Shown here piece by piece: positions 44,764 through 58,100 of a stretch of DNA of 64,000 bases. Below the pieces are notes generated by a model that was not told the DNA's origin, searched no databases, and saw only the letters and a program-made list of their open reading frames with translations. Location: positions 248,001 to 312,000 of the forward strand of contig BJKQ01000006.1 in assembly GCA_006538405.1 (NCBI GenBank). The letters run 5' to 3'. Position numbers and translations under genes: made by a program. The DNA is from Hansfordia pulvinata (taxonomy: Eukaryota > Ascomycota > Sordariomycetes > Xylariales). Position 1 is the first letter of the stretch, and each line of letters opens with the position of its first letter.

Positions 44764-45800
44764 CTGGAGCAACGTTCTACGACCAGGAAAAGGAAAACAG
44801 CGGATGAAAGAACCAAAACAGGAAAAACCTAGAGAAAGAAATTCTCCTGTATGCCCGTAGCCTTTTTTTTTTTCAACCCCCTTTGCCTTCCGCCCGGCCG
44901 GCCGGTTCCCCCCCGCCATCGCCGTCTCTTCTCCTTTCCCCCGTCTCTCCTCTCTCTTGTGCGCCTCTTCAGCTGACCCGCTCGCCACCGCCGCCATCTC
45001 CCCTTCCGGGCTCTGTCGTGACACCCTCGCACCAGTGCGACGAATGATGCCACTACCCGTCTGGGCAGAAGGCTCTCCAATCCTCTCCTTTACCACCCCC
45101 CCTCCTCACCCTGCTCGTTTGCTGCCACGCCCCCTTTTCTAGACTGTCGGCTAACCCCATGCCGTCACTGGAAGACACAAAAGAGCGTGATCTCTACCTC
45201 CGATCCGGGAGTGAATAAGGGGTTGTCCAAGACGTAACCATGGCGTCAGGAGTCATCCGTCAGCCGCCCCGAACGGCGCAACACAAGCATGGAAAGGAAA
45301 GGAAAAGCTGGGACAGGCCGACAGAGGACAAACAGCACACGCAGCAGCACCTCGCCTCCCCCTTCACCACCACCTCCTTCCCTCCCTCTCCCCCTTCCCC
45401 GAGAAGCCCGGCGGTGAGTTTGATCATGAGAGATCATTTGACATACACACGCACACACACACAGACACAAACACACGCACGAACACGTGAAATCTTCCTT
45501 TTTGCCGGGAGCTGACCGCTCTTTCATCGGCGTCCCGTCAAGCAGAGACGAATGACTGACCGACAGCTCACTCGGGGTGCAGGCGCGCAAAGCATGGCAA
45601 CATTTGCGACCCTGAGACTGGTTGTCTAGGCGTTTCGAAAAGATGACATTCAGGGAGACAAGGGACAGTCGGGTTTTCCCAGTCTCTGTCTGCCTACCCG
45701 CATTTGATGCTCGGCTGGCATACTCACGGTCACAGCGAGTCTTACCTGCGTGCAGACCAGATTGAACCCCTTGCTGTGCTAGCGGATCGTTCCCCGTAGG

Positions 45801-48800
45801 CCTCACGTAGCCAGGTGAATAGACGGTCCATGCAGGTCATACAGGGTTGAATACACAGGCAGCTGAGCCCCAAGTACAGCTGCATCTGGGCTGGGAGACG
45901 GCGAGCCTTCCATTCCTTCCAAAGCCCCCCGCTCCCTGTCCGAATGTCTGTATGATGGACCTTGACCAACATGCACACTACAGCATGCGGCTCCGTGTAG
46001 GTTGCAGGAGCATAGAGGGGGGTCGTGGATGACACACCCGGCTGTCAACGTGAGGCCGCCACTCGGAACATCCGTGTGATTCCACATCCGCGGGCGTGGC
46101 TTGAAGCCACCAAGACCCAGTGGTGTGCCCAGATGATGCGGGCGACGCGACGACAAGGCCGTTCCCGGTAGGTCGGTAGCCCCCAGCATCCGCCTTGCTG
46201 GCTCTGCTGTCCTGGGGCCTGGCATGGCATCTCGCCAGCGTCCCCCTGTTGGCTGCCACTCGTCTCTGTCCGGACCCCATACTGTCGAGTCTTCTTCTAC
46301 TCGTAGGTGGCCCTTCGTGCCCTGGTCGAATCCATCGCGGGTGGCTGGCTCCTGGCCGGCGCTGGCCGATATATTCCCGCATGTGCCAAGCGTCAAAAGC
46401 CGGCTCGTCCGTTGCAGCTAGCCCCCCTAAGCGGCTCACCTGGCATAGTGGGCGAGTTGTCATTGGGCCGGCCAGCCCTCGCCCTAAAATCGGCGAGTCG
46501 GGATCAAAGGAGAGAGAGCCAAGGAGCAGGGGCGTCAAGAACAACGACAAGAAGCATACGAGGCGGGTCTTGCCGCCGCATCTTGGAATCCACCTCAGAT
46601 CGCGCCCCAAAAGCCGCTCCTGGCTCATCGTGTTTTTGATCTGGAAGAACACGGTATAGGCGACTGGGCCTCGGGCATCAAACCTCGCCAGCCCGATGGC
46701 CAAGACCCCGGGGAAGCTAAGGGGACCCTCTGCCAGCCTGACGCGTGCCGGCCGCGGCCAGCCTTGGAAAGGGGGCACTGGGGATCGGCTTTGGTGACAA
46801 GTACGGGTCCTCGTGCCAGACAGCATCCCTGGCATCGGACGAGTGAAACCAAATCGCCGGGTGCGCCATCACCAAGGTTTGCGTCAGTAGAGCCCGATCG
46901 CTCCTAGCAGGGCACAAGCTGGTTAATAGTCGGCAATATTCGCAGCGGGTCAGGGGGGACGGACTGAGCTAACAGACACTAGAGCACCCAGCCGGCCAAT
47001 GGACACAACAGCAAGTCGCCCGTTGTGGTAGGAGCCTGCGGAGACGCCCCCTGCGGAGGCTCGGTTGAGGTAAGGGCGGCTTGAAGAGACCGGTCCTCCC
47101 CCTGATCCGCAGTTGAGGCTGCTGACGATCGTTGGGCGACCAAGCGCCGGTCCCAGCGCCACGGATACCTGAGATGGGAGCGGGGGCGATGGCCGCCCTC
47201 GTAAGGGCGCTCGGGCTGCGTACCGGGTTGGACCCGCGGGGGCAGATCGACAGCAGTGTCTACCGGCTGCACGCATGGACTCGGTATGCAGCCGTCGTGT
47301 CCCTGTCACCGGCCCCGGGTTGGACGTCTACTGAGAGTCTATCGTGCCCAGCCCGGAGACGCACTGACGTGCCTGCCGGTGGGCTGCCTGGTCGACCGCG
47401 ACGCAGAAGGGCACCGCGTGTCGGCAGGCAAAACTTGAACGGCGCCCCGATGAGTGAGTGGCTTCGCTTAGCAGCGCGCACCAAGGTTGTCTTGAGAAAC
47501 CCTCCGACGTCAAGGGCGACAACGGGAAGACTAACCTGATCATGCCCTCGCGCCGGGCAGCTAGAAGAGAGCATTCGTACTCGCATGGCGTGAACGACGT
47601 CTCAGCACGTCCCAGGCACTAATGACCGTTCCACGCCTCAGCTGCAACGCATCCTCTGCTAGCACGCAAAATAGTTTCCGAATAGTCGGCTCTGGTTCGT
47701 CCCGGCAACCAAGCTTGCCGTCCGAGGCCCGAATGCACGAACCAGTCGCATCTGGCTTGAAGCCCCGCAGAGACCCTGTGTGGGGAAGGTCGCCCGCTCC
47801 AGCCAAAGGCTGTCGTGGCTTCTGCTTTGCTGCGCTAAGGAGAGAACGCCGTGGAGAACTCTTGCGCGACCAAGTCGGCCATTATTGGCTCCGATGCAGC
47901 AGCCGAGACAATGAATTGTACGAGCAGCCGAAGAACTGAGCCTAGGCTCCCAAAATTCGGCCAGATTGTCATTCCGAACGGAGGTTAGGAGCATGTTGCA
48001 AAACTCTGTGGAGGGTTGACATGAAGACAAGTCTCGCGACAAAAGGTCGCGTGCAGATTGCGACTGTGAACAGGCAACATCAAGAAGCCTGAACCAAGGT
48101 CAGCGAGTGCTTATGGGACGAGCAGTCCGACGCACATACCCGTTGTCCAAGGCCCTGTGTTCGCCCATGACACGGCCTGAGATGTTTGTCAGCGCCCTGT
48201 GCCCAGATAATCGACCAGTCGCCTTTCCTCATCGTGACTCGGCGCTTGGCGACGTAACAAACTGCTGATGGGATCGAGAAGATGTCCTGGATGTAGAGTT
48301 GCACAAATGTGGAAGACAAAGACTCAAAGTGCCGTATCCCATGTAACACGTGCCGATTGCGGAAACCGTGTCGAGTCGAAGAGCTGGAACGGAAGGTTCA
48401 CAGCAAACGGGCCAAAGGACTGGCAAAGCGGATGAGCCCGGGGTATCGAAAGGTAACATTCCACCGGGTCAGACGCGCTGCTAAAGCCCTGGTAGCGGAT
48501 CGGCTGCTCTCCGGGGCTCTGCGTTCGGTCTGACAGTGCGAATCTTTGCCACGGCAGGTGCTGGAAACCGAGTCAGAGTCCATGACAGACCCGGCAAGTC
48601 CACAAGAGACACGGCAGCGACAAACGTGCCTGTGGCTGGTCCGCGACCCACCGGCTCCCGCCTTACAACATGAGCCTCCAACTATCAGCCCATGGCTTGA
48701 GTTGGGCGACCGAGTCAGGAATGGAGAGAAGCCGAGGAGATCGATGGAGCCAGAGGTTTTTAGAGTTTGCGCCACGCAAGCCGAATCCTGGATAGGGGCC

Positions 48801-50800
48801 CCGAGAGATGTACGAGGGTCGCTGTTTGTATTCTGCTTACCGCTTGGGGTATCGGTCCCAGGCTCGGATTCGGCGGCAGGGGCTGAGGCGCGATGGCGCC
48901 GGGCCACAGGCTGGAAGAACAGGTGGTCAGCTTGCGGATAGCCATGTGGCATAAGGTTGCGAACGAGCCGAGGCCAGGGCCGGGACTGCATACTACGAAC
49001 TTAGCTGTCGGCAAGCCGCGAGTGTCTGCTACTCGGGCATCTTCCGCTGCGTAGCTGTCAACGACAACGATCGAACTGGCATGTCCGGAAGTGACGAGGC
49101 CCTCTTGGAACTGAGAGGGTGGTCGAGCCAGGCACTGATCAGTCGGACGCGGCTCAGGTGCCCGGGGCCGTGGCAGAGCGGCGCATGGAGGACGTGAAAG
49201 ACTGGCTGGAAGACTAAAACCAAGCGGGCGTGACAGGTGTGCTGGGTGGTGAAATGGAAGAGGGCCGAGTAGGGGGATTCCGCGTCGCAGATGAGGGCCG
49301 TCACGGTCGATCAGGAGGAGGCGGTGGTGACAAACGATCATCAACCTTGTCTACCGTACCGGAGCAGGTGGACGACGGAAGGAAGCAGGGCTCACCTGCT
49401 GCAAGGTGCTCGTACCTGTCTACTCGTACTTAGACCTTGCGTGCGGGACAGAAGGGCAGAGACAAGCCTTGCCCCCTTCCATGCTGGTCCGGGCCTGTGG
49501 GCTTTTGGCAGTGGCGGCTACTTCCTCTGCGAGCCGCGTTTCATCTTCGTCTGAAAACCCCAGGCGCCACCCGCAGCAGACCCGACGTCACTAGTGGTGC
49601 AGATTCTACCTACATACCTACCTAGACAGTACCTGGGTGAAGAAGTACATACATGATGAAAGTACCTCAGGTATGCACCTTCAGGGCTAACGGATCAGGT
49701 ATAGTTACTCCCGCGTATGTGTTCGCTGCGCCGTACTTCAGTCACAGGCAGGAACGTACGATTACATGTACTCGTAGGATCGCGCGCATCCGGGTCGTGC
49801 CTTGCAGACCCTGGATTTCCCACGCCGACTCGAACACCGTGCTCCCGATACAGTGCGGACACCGCACGCTGCCCAGGCAGGGTGTGACGTCTTGCGCGTC
49901 GCCGCGATCGAGGTACCCGGCCAGAGCGTCGTACAGTGCGCCGTCATGTCTTCTACACCTGCATGGCCTTGCACTTCTTGTAGCGCAGCGTTGTGTGGGC
50001 GGGGTGCGGTAGGCGACACTTCGAAAACATGCAGCATTCGACCATGTCAGAGGCTTAACTAGAGGCAATATGGCATCGTGGCATCCTCCATCATACTCGT
50101 ACAAGCTCTCGGCACTGCGACTGACAATCCGGAAATGAGGTAAGCAAAAACTCCATCCCGTCGATCCGGCTTTTGGAGCACTTGCGAGCTGGGTCGATCC
50201 GTTTGGACACGAAGCACATCCAATCCTCAAAGTTACACTCATCACCCAATGCTATCGCTCTTTCGCCACATCAATGATGCTCCGCTAACGTCAGTTAACG
50301 CCCGACAGTGAGGATCCGCTGCGCACCGCCATCTCCAACCACGGTACTGGGGCTCTGGTGTCACCGCGGCACATGCCGTACCCGAGCTGCCTCACCCGCC
50401 TTCCAGTGGCCCAGGTCACGCGCCGAGCTGCGAGCACAGGAGAAACCACGGTGGCGGGCCGTCGCCAGCAAGCCTTCATCTTCGCTGCTCTCTCGATCCC
50501 GCGCCGGGCTTAGCGGCAGGGTTGTACGAATGAATTCGTGTGCCACCGACCGAGGCCAAAAAGCAAAAAGGGCCCGAAGCTGCTTGGCGAGGTTGTTTGA
50601 GCCACGGCCGGCCAGATAGGCTCGGCACTTTCTGTCATCGAGTCGCACCAAGGAGTCGGTACCAAGCGGTTGGATCAAGCTTGCGCTGCCCGGTCCATCC
50701 ATCAAGGCACAAGGGGCACAAGCTTGTCACGCTTGTTCGCTTGTCACGCTTGTCTACTCGTACTCCGTGCTCGACCTTGGGTGGGGCAGGCAGGGCCCAC
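45801..50800. other. Gene-poor region, continued
   Basis: I see no conserved gene here. The longest ATG-initiated frame is on the minus strand, 46835 to 45978 (285 codons). It has one hydrophobic stretch but otherwise Arg/Gly/Pro/Ser-rich composition and no family resemblance. Octamer copies lie at 46298, 49421, 49769, 50094 and 50755. Confidence 0.5.
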
Positions 50801-50820
50801 GACTCCGGATACACGCACGC

Positions 50821-50858
50821 ACACACACACACTCTCTGTGACTCTCTCTCTCTCTCTC
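50821..50858. repeat. Compound (AC)n / (CT)n microsatellite
   Basis: (AC)6 at 50821-50832 is followed after a short gap by a CT run at 50842-50858. Confidence 0.85.
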
Positions 50859-51814
50859 ACATACGGTTACGCACCACATCCCAGTCCAGTTCGCGCCTCG
50901 GCGCCCCAGTGCGGCTCCATTCCGTCGCAAACTCGGCATGTCGTGGATTTCTCAGCGTCACCAGCCAGAGAGATCCTTCCCTACCTACCCTCTCACCTCG
51001 TGCCAAACTGGCTGTCTACCCGGGGCCGAACAGGGCTGACCTTATGGCTAGATGCGGCGAGCGGTGTGCGGTGTGTATTCTTCTTGCAGGTACAAGTACG
51101 CCTGCAACTTGAATGAGCGGACTGGTTCGTGGTCTGCGAGCCATGTTTCATGCCTCTCGTTATCAAGGTTGGCGAACCATGCCAGAGGCTGTGCCGACAT
51201 CGAACTCGGAACGTAAACCTGCCAGAAGACCTAAGATTTGGGATGACAGCGCCCTCACCGCCAACCGATCCACCTGAACGGACGACAACCCCGTGTACGA
51301 GTAACAACATCAGGGTAGACATCTTCAGCAAGCATGGCTTGCTGTCACCGGCGCTTTTCCGGATGGGTGGCGGGTAGAGACCCAATGCTGCCACAGCCAT
51401 CGCCGACGGTGTAGATGCATCCATCAAGGGCGGAAGGGCGGGAAAGGGACAGAAAATCCAATGCTGTGGCAAAACCGTTGGCCATTCGGATTCCCTCACC
51501 TTCAGTACCGTTCCCAACGAGGACACGCATAGGACTCGCGTGAACGGCAGATGCCGTCGGCACCCATTTACGAGCACCAGTGTGCAGCGGGTAATTGTGG
51601 TGCTCACATGAGCCAATCTTGGCCAGCGGCCCTCCTCTCCGCTCCTCCGCTCCGACAAGACAGCCGCAAGCGCGACCCGTTCTACTAACCGGGGGAGGGG
51701 AATCCGCCGAGGCCCCCCCAGGCGCGATTACGAAGAAAAACCGAGCTGGGTACGCATTACTCGTACCCTTGGAGAGACGGCGTAAAAGGGGAAAGCAAGA
51801 AAAAGACGAAGAGC

Positions 51815-51834
51815 GAGAGAGAGAGAGAGAGAGA
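51815..51834. repeat. (GA)10 microsatellite
   Basis: Ten uninterrupted GA units within a purine-rich stretch starting near 51778. Confidence 0.9.
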
Positions 51835-53444
51835 TTGACGAGATGCATCTGGCCAATCCTTTGGGTTGCAAGTGACCAGACTGGCGACCAACTAGATCCC
51901 TTGGCCCTCGATTCCCTGTCTCTACCGGCCCTGCTCCGCTGGTTCATCGAGAAGATGCGCAAGTCGCCCGAAACAGCCACAGAAACGGCGGCCACAGGGA
52001 GCACGTGATGGACCATGGCCTCGGAGTCTGGGTTACTCGTACACTGCGCCAATGAGAACCGCGGGATAGGAATCTGCGGGTGTTTTTTACCTCAGGTATG
52101 TACGTGCGAGTTGTGTGACGCTTGGATGGAGATCGCATATTCGTAGCTGCTCGCACTCGGCCAGCCCCCCGCCCAACAAGCAGTGCCGTTGGAGCTGAGT
52201 CCCGAGTAAGCGGTGACCCATCGATCGCGAAGCTTCACCAGGGAGTTCACAGGTTTTTGTACAAGGTTCACGAAGAACTGGTTGCATGTTCATTTCAGGT
52301 CAATAACCTCTGGACTTTACCTAGCCCGCATCGTCATGCCTTTCCGACTCCATCCTCATCTCCATCGCACTCTCTCCTTGCTCGAAACCCACCCCGACCT
52401 CCGCTGCCCGAGGAGAGGAGCAAAGAAATGCTCCGCCAACAAGGCCCTTGCCGCCCCCGGGATGCTGGGCCACCTTGACGTCTGCACGAAGATCGGGGCA
52501 CGGAGAATGGGAGGGGAACAGAGAGACTACTCGTACAAGGTTTGCCGGAACGCGGGGGGCGGCGGCACATGAGATTCCCGGGTGGCTCGGTCCACCGCAA
52601 ACAAGTACGGTACGAGTGTATCTCAGGGGACACCTCTCTGGCATCGCCGCACGAGGGTGCGCGGCGTGTGGTTGTGCACGGTCCGCAGGGCAGCCCCGTC
52701 ATGGCCCGCGCTGCAGTCACGAGTATACTCGGGGCCCCAACTCATACGTTCCTCGTCTGACTGGAGAGGGAGACTTCATCTCCATGTGCCAGGCCTGTCC
52801 CTGCCAGCCCTTGGAGGGAGGAGAAAGGCCACATGCACCCGGCAGGGATCAAGGTTCTTGCGCCGGAGACCCGGGGACTCGGCAGCAACGGGCAGCGGCG
52901 GACGGTAGAAAAGAGGAAGAAAAAGCAAAGAAAAGCAGGGGGGAAACCGTTGGGGTCCCAAGTCCTTGCTCTGGCTGGACAAGAACGCGGTGTTTGGAAG
53001 CGATAGTACGGAGAATGGCAGTGCTATTTCTGGCATTCTTCAGACCGGGCGGGAGCGAGCGGGAAGAGAAAAAAAGGAAAAAAGAAAAAACCGACACTTA
53101 CGAGTACCTGCCCGTCGCCTCGCAGGTGTTCGTTTGCGAATGCTAATAGATCAGCCCTCCCCGGTGTGAAGACTGACTAGCGAGGGTTGGGTTTAGGTGG
53201 CGACTAAAAGAGAACTTACTCTACGGACACAAGTACCTACGCGTACACCACTGTACGAGTATTATTGTTGTGCTCGTTGTTGTTTGTTGTTGTCGTTGCT
53301 GCTGCTGCTGCCAGTGGCCGACAAGGGACGAACGCAGCGTCGCCACCCCGCGGGCAGAATACCCTCGGAAGAAATGCTGCTGTTTCGGAGAAAAAGACGC
53401 ACAATGCGATAGATCCTCGGCGGCGGTGCGGATAGAATGCCTTC

Positions 53445-53460
53445 GGGGGGGGGGGGGGGG
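53445..53460. repeat. G16 homopolymer
   Basis: Sixteen consecutive G residues. Confidence 0.85.
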
Positions 53461-53637
53461 CTATGGCGGCTCGGGCGTTGACTGGTACTACGAGTCTCCG
53501 TAGTCGGTTGGCGCGGGCCCCCATGCTTTCCCGTCCCACACCGGGCTGGCATCTCAGAAACGAGGGCGATGTGGGAACGCGGTCCGCAGAAAGGGTTGTC
53601 ATGGTGTTTAGTCATGGTGGTGACGATGACGATGACA

Positions 53638-53657
53638 GTGGTGGTGGTGGTGGTGGT
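53638..53657. repeat. (GTG)n trinucleotide repeat
   Basis: About six and a half GTG units following a GATGAC-rich stretch. Confidence 0.85.
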
Positions 53658-53894
53658 TGAAGGTGGGTCCGATATCACATCTACATCGTGAACCGTCCGG
53701 GGTGACAGACAGACAGACGCACCACCCTGCTATGAACTTATTAGTGATGACGACCAGCTTCACTACTGGCACGAGTAACTCGCACCGCCTGACTGCGTGG
53801 TGGCCCGCCCGGCCGTGTGTGTGTGACCCCAGCACGCCCCTGCACCTGCGCATGCCTCGGGCCCTGTTGCTTGCCTGCTCGTTGATCCCGGGCG

Positions 53895-53915
53895 CCCCCC
53901 CCCCCCCCCCCCCCC
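53895..53915. repeat. C21 homopolymer
   Basis: Twenty-one consecutive C residues, the longest homopolymer I see in the window. Its true length in the genome is doubtful. Confidence 0.8.
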
Positions 53916-54086
53916 GCCCAAGTCGATCATTGGCACTAGCAGGTCCGTCTCCATTGTGCTATTGATTGTGCGCCCTGCTCCTCTCCACCATTTTCACCAC
54001 CCCCTGCTTACGAGGGTGGAGGGTATCGTAAGGGAAAGCCACAGCACAGGCAGCACAGCACAGACCCTACTCCCGCCGATGGAAAA

Positions 54087-54092
<6 letters not shown>

Positions 54093-54128
<36 letters not shown>
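54093..54128. repeat. (GA)18 microsatellite
   Basis: Eighteen uninterrupted GA units followed by CAGGCAGACAGAC. Confidence 0.9.
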
Positions 54129-54132
<4 letters not shown>

Positions 54133-55092
54133 CAGACAGACCATCGGAGCAAAACAAGGCATTGGAACATCCCGGCAGCAGTTGCAGGGCCACTCAACTT
54201 GGACCCGACGAGAGTCAGGTGGTGAGATTGCCGGGCAGTCCCAGGATCCGGGGTGCGTGAGTCGGTCGCAGCGTGCGTGTGTGGATGATTTTTTTTCTCT
54301 GCATGTACGGAGTAGTAATGAATCTGCTCGTACTAAAGAGACACAGGTAGAAGACACTACTTTGTTCTCGCCAACACCTGCCTTTGACCGAATGAGCAAG
54401 CATATTAAGATCCAGAGACTGTGAGAGGTACGTACCACGTCAGAGCCATAAACTACCTGACTGACAACCCCCCCCCGTTCGCCGGTATGATCAAACCTGT
54501 GAACCCCGTAAGGCTGGGCTAGAGTCGAACCGGGGGCGGCGGAGGCAAGGAGCCGCCTCCGCTCCAATCAGAATCAGGGGAGCCCTGTTGCGGTTGCTGG
54601 CGCCCTTCTTCTTCCTCCTTCCTCCTCCTCCTCCATGTTCGTGCCCCCGGCCCCAAAGAGGCGTCGCTATCGCACGTGTATCTTGATCGGCGTTCTGGAA
54701 TCGTGACGCGGCGAGGGAGGCGTCGGCCCGCAACGCGCAGCACGAGGAAGCACCCATTGGAGTGCGTTGGTACATGTACCTCACCAGCTAGGTTCGATAT
54801 ATCCGCACCTTGGATATGCGTACATTGGCATTGTCTCTTTTGACCCGTCCCGGTCGCAGTCGTCGTCATGTTCCTCTTTCCTCCATTATTTTTGCGCGAT
54901 CCCTTGTCGTCATCGAAAGGAAGTACAACCCGCCAATGCCATCCGTACCTTGACCGTGCTTCGTTCCCGTGTTGTGGTCACGGGCCATTCATTCATTGGC
55001 GAAAGGGCAGTGATGCCGCTGCCGATCCGCCAATAGTTGCCGATGGAATGGTTACCGATGCACCAATGGGGGGGTTGGCCGGCAGTTCGCGC

Positions 55093-55120
55093 TAGAGAGA
55101 GAGAAAGAGAGACAGAGAGG
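55093..55120. repeat. Imperfect (GA)n microsatellite
   Basis: A GA-rich run interrupted by single A and C substitutions. Confidence 0.75.
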
Positions 55121-58100
55121 ATCCTTCTTTGATATGATGAACAAGAGAAGAACCTCATCGGCCATCTGGGACGGGACGTCTGTGTGCGTGTGGCCCAGAA
55201 ATGTCCCCAGTGTTCTCCCGGTCCTGTCGTTGTTGCCGCCGCCGCCGCCGCCCCGCCCTGCCTGTGGCCACACTATCGGTACCCATCTTGGGTGGCGGCG
55301 CCGGCCGGTATGCAAGTGTGATCGAGCGGGCGGGCGGGTTTCTTCTAGGGCCAGTCGATAAGCTGGCGTTACTAGTAGGCAAGTTAGCGGTTTGTGGCCA
55401 CCACACTAACATGGACACCGACCCAATAGATCGGACGAAGCCCGGCCGGTAACTGCCTGCGGCACTCGTCTCGTAGTCGCTGCTGCACGCTGGATACTTT
55501 TGCCCACTTGGCTTGTCACACTGTTAACAAATCCTGTCTCTTTTCTAACAAAGACGATGCTTCATCCTCAGAAACAAAGCCGACAAGGGGGATGCGGCCG
55601 AAGGGAATCCGCCGAGTGGTCTGGTGTCTTGGCTGTGGAAGCATCTCGGAAAAGGGGCAAGAGGACGGTCGCCAGTTGATGTGTGGGTGTTCTACGAGTT
55701 AGTAAGGTACCTGAGGTGTGTACTCGTATGTGTGTACCTTACCCGTACCCTCGCCGTTGCAGAAGTGTCCTGATGAGAGACAGGGTTCTTCGCTTCACTC
55801 TGGTTGGCCGGGCCGTCCACTACGAGGACAAGCCACCACGGCCTCGGCAGGTCTTGAAACCCCTTTCTTCAGCCATCCATCTCGTGCCTGCATCAGGGCC
55901 GCGGGCGACGGGCGTGCGTGAAGAGGCACAACGGGTGTGGATATCCATGCCGTCCGCCGCCGCCCCTCCTTTCTCGACGTGACGACCTGCGCTCACGAGC
56001 ATGTAATAAGTTAGTCAGTCAGCCCGCCCGCCCGCGGCAAAGCAGCCCCGACCCAACACCTCGGTATCCAAGCGGAAGAGGTACGATTGAGTCTGTGGAT
56101 GTTCGTCCGACGTGACGATCCTCGTCTGCCCCCGGCAGAAAACAAGACATGTTATTAGTAAGTTCTCTACCAGATTCGGCCAACCTACTCGTACTTACTA
56201 GTCCTTGGCTGGCAAACTCTGCCGCCGCGGGTGTGATGACGAGAATATTGGCTCCTCGCCCGGCAGCATGTAGCCGTCTACCTCGCGCTACGCACCGGCC
56301 TCCTTTGCCTCTCCCCTGTGCCGGGTGGCAGAGCCATGTTCCCATGCTTGATCACTCGTTCCCTTTTCGTTAGACCGAGTGACCGACCAGAGGGCGTCCA
56401 TCCCTCAGCCTCGATGAGACGGAGAGTTCCGTCAAAGGAGGGCGGGGGGCTTTGCGTGGTCTTTTTTTTTCCCTTCGTGTGGCCTGAAGTGAGCTGTTTC
56501 CACCCATCCCCGCAGTCAGGAAAGCAAAGGAATCCCTCCGCGTCTCAATGCTCGCCGTGTCTCAGCCGCATGCAAAGCCAACTGCCGCCAAGAGGAGCGT
56601 CGTCTCACCAAACCACCCGTACCTTTCATGACCTACGCCCGACAGGCAGGCAAGCAGGCAGGCTGGCAAGGGTGTCGGCATTGACGAACAGTGAGAATGC
56701 GGAAACCCGATCGCAGACAATGGTGTGAGAGATTGAGCGAGCGAGGGTGTGAGAGCGGGTGATGAGGGACTGAACTGACGACGAGAGTGTGAGAGACCCC
56801 TTCGGCCGCCGCGCCCTCTTCGGGTCTCTGGCAATGCATGCAGGGTCCCCCGGCCCTGGTTTAAGCCGCTTCCGGGAGTATCGCCTTGCGACATCCCCAA
56901 AGGAGATATCCTGTCGACTCGACTTGGAGAGTCGGTCTATCGGGCCCGGGCTCCCCAACCAGCGCCCCTCTGGGCCCCTCGTCGCGGTCTGGCTCTGGGG
57001 GCTGTCTTTCCCCTTTCATCCTGCCGCTCTGATGGCATGGTGGCGCAGGCAGAAAATAATGCGCCTTTGTGTTGTCGTCTCTTGTCTTGTCTCTCTGGGC
57101 CCTTGTTGCATGCTCCGCATCCTCTTGATGAACTATGGGCGTTTTGGTGGAGTCGGCCTACGTAAGTACGGATCGGTAGTACTCGTAGGTAGCCAAAGCA
57201 CGGATCTGGTGGGCTTGTTACTCATACGTGGGTACCAGCATCAATCATCTGGGCGCGATTAATTGCATTGCTGCGTCCGCCCCCTTCTCTTCTACCCGAC
57301 CTGTGTCCCCTCCCTCCGTCCCACCAGCCTCCGGCGAGCAGGGCCCCCATGCGTGGCTTCCCGAAGGCGGAAGAGGTGAGAGCTAACAGGCGAAGCCCTT
57401 GCAGCCGGCTCCGTGTGGGAGTGGGAGGCAGGCCAGAGATATCCCCGACCACTACTAGTTAGAGGAGCGCTTGGAGGTCAACTTTAATTGGGATCTCACC
57501 GTGGGCACGCCCGCGCCCTTTTCGGCCAGAGAGGCTGGGATAAGCTCCGTTCGAATCTCAGATTGGCGAGCAGCGCTAACTCGACTCGTGTCGTCCATCG
57601 GCGTTCTTCAAAGCATCGACGGAGCGCTCGGCAAAGGTATCTGGCCCAGCCAGCTTACACCGTAAATGTACCCGCGAATTCCGGCTGCCCTGGCTGGGCG
57701 GCCAGCGAGACCTGGAGTCCTCATGCAACGCCAGGTGGTTCACGCCCTGGTTCATGGGAGCGTTTTGTCAACAAACTCCGGTCTGGGTTATGACTCTTCC
57801 CGTGCCTTACCTGATGTCAAGCTGGTCGAGTGACACTGTGGTGAGAACTTGGTGACGAATCCAGCGACGTGGACGGCGTCCCGTGTCATGCTGTGGTAAC
57901 CAGTCAATTAAACACCAGGCTGGGTGTTGCACGGGGTAGATACCAGACAGACAGGCAGGCCGGCAGGGGGGGGAGACGGCCCATGCCATCCCCGAAGCCT
58001 TGAACAGATAGATCCTGGGTCTACCCTTGGGAGCTCCGGGGACCAGGGCTCATCCCGGGCGGCCGTCAGCACATGCCCTACGAGGGAGTTAGTTATTATA

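Larger units (their letters stand above)
40244..45800. other. Start of a 23.6 kb region without recognisable genes
   Basis: No conserved coding sequence is visible on either strand. The DNA is dominated by pyrimidine- or purine-rich patches, (TC)14 at 41449, long C and G homopolymers (42200, 43666, 44750), T/C-rich runs near 41580-41620 and 42625-42720, and an AC-rich patch at 45447-45484. Open frames are repeat-driven or short. Confidence 0.55.
50801..57500. other. Gene-poor region, continued, rich in microsatellites
   Basis: No gene is supported. AC, TC and GA microsatellites (50821, 50842, 51815, 54093, 55093), a G16 run (53445), a C21 run (53895) and a (GTG)n run (53638) dominate. The octamer is dense: 51296, 51758, 52034, 52528, 53099, 53254, 55720, 56186 and 57180. 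Confidence 0.5.

Noticed and set aside
50821..55120. CRISPR-like array
   Set aside because: The repeats are simple microsatellites and homopolymers with no regular repeat-spacer structure, and the genome is eukaryotic.
57545..57580. Possible tRNA T-arm (GTTCGAATC)
   Set aside because: The flanking bases do not pair as a T stem and no acceptor or anticodon arm could be placed.
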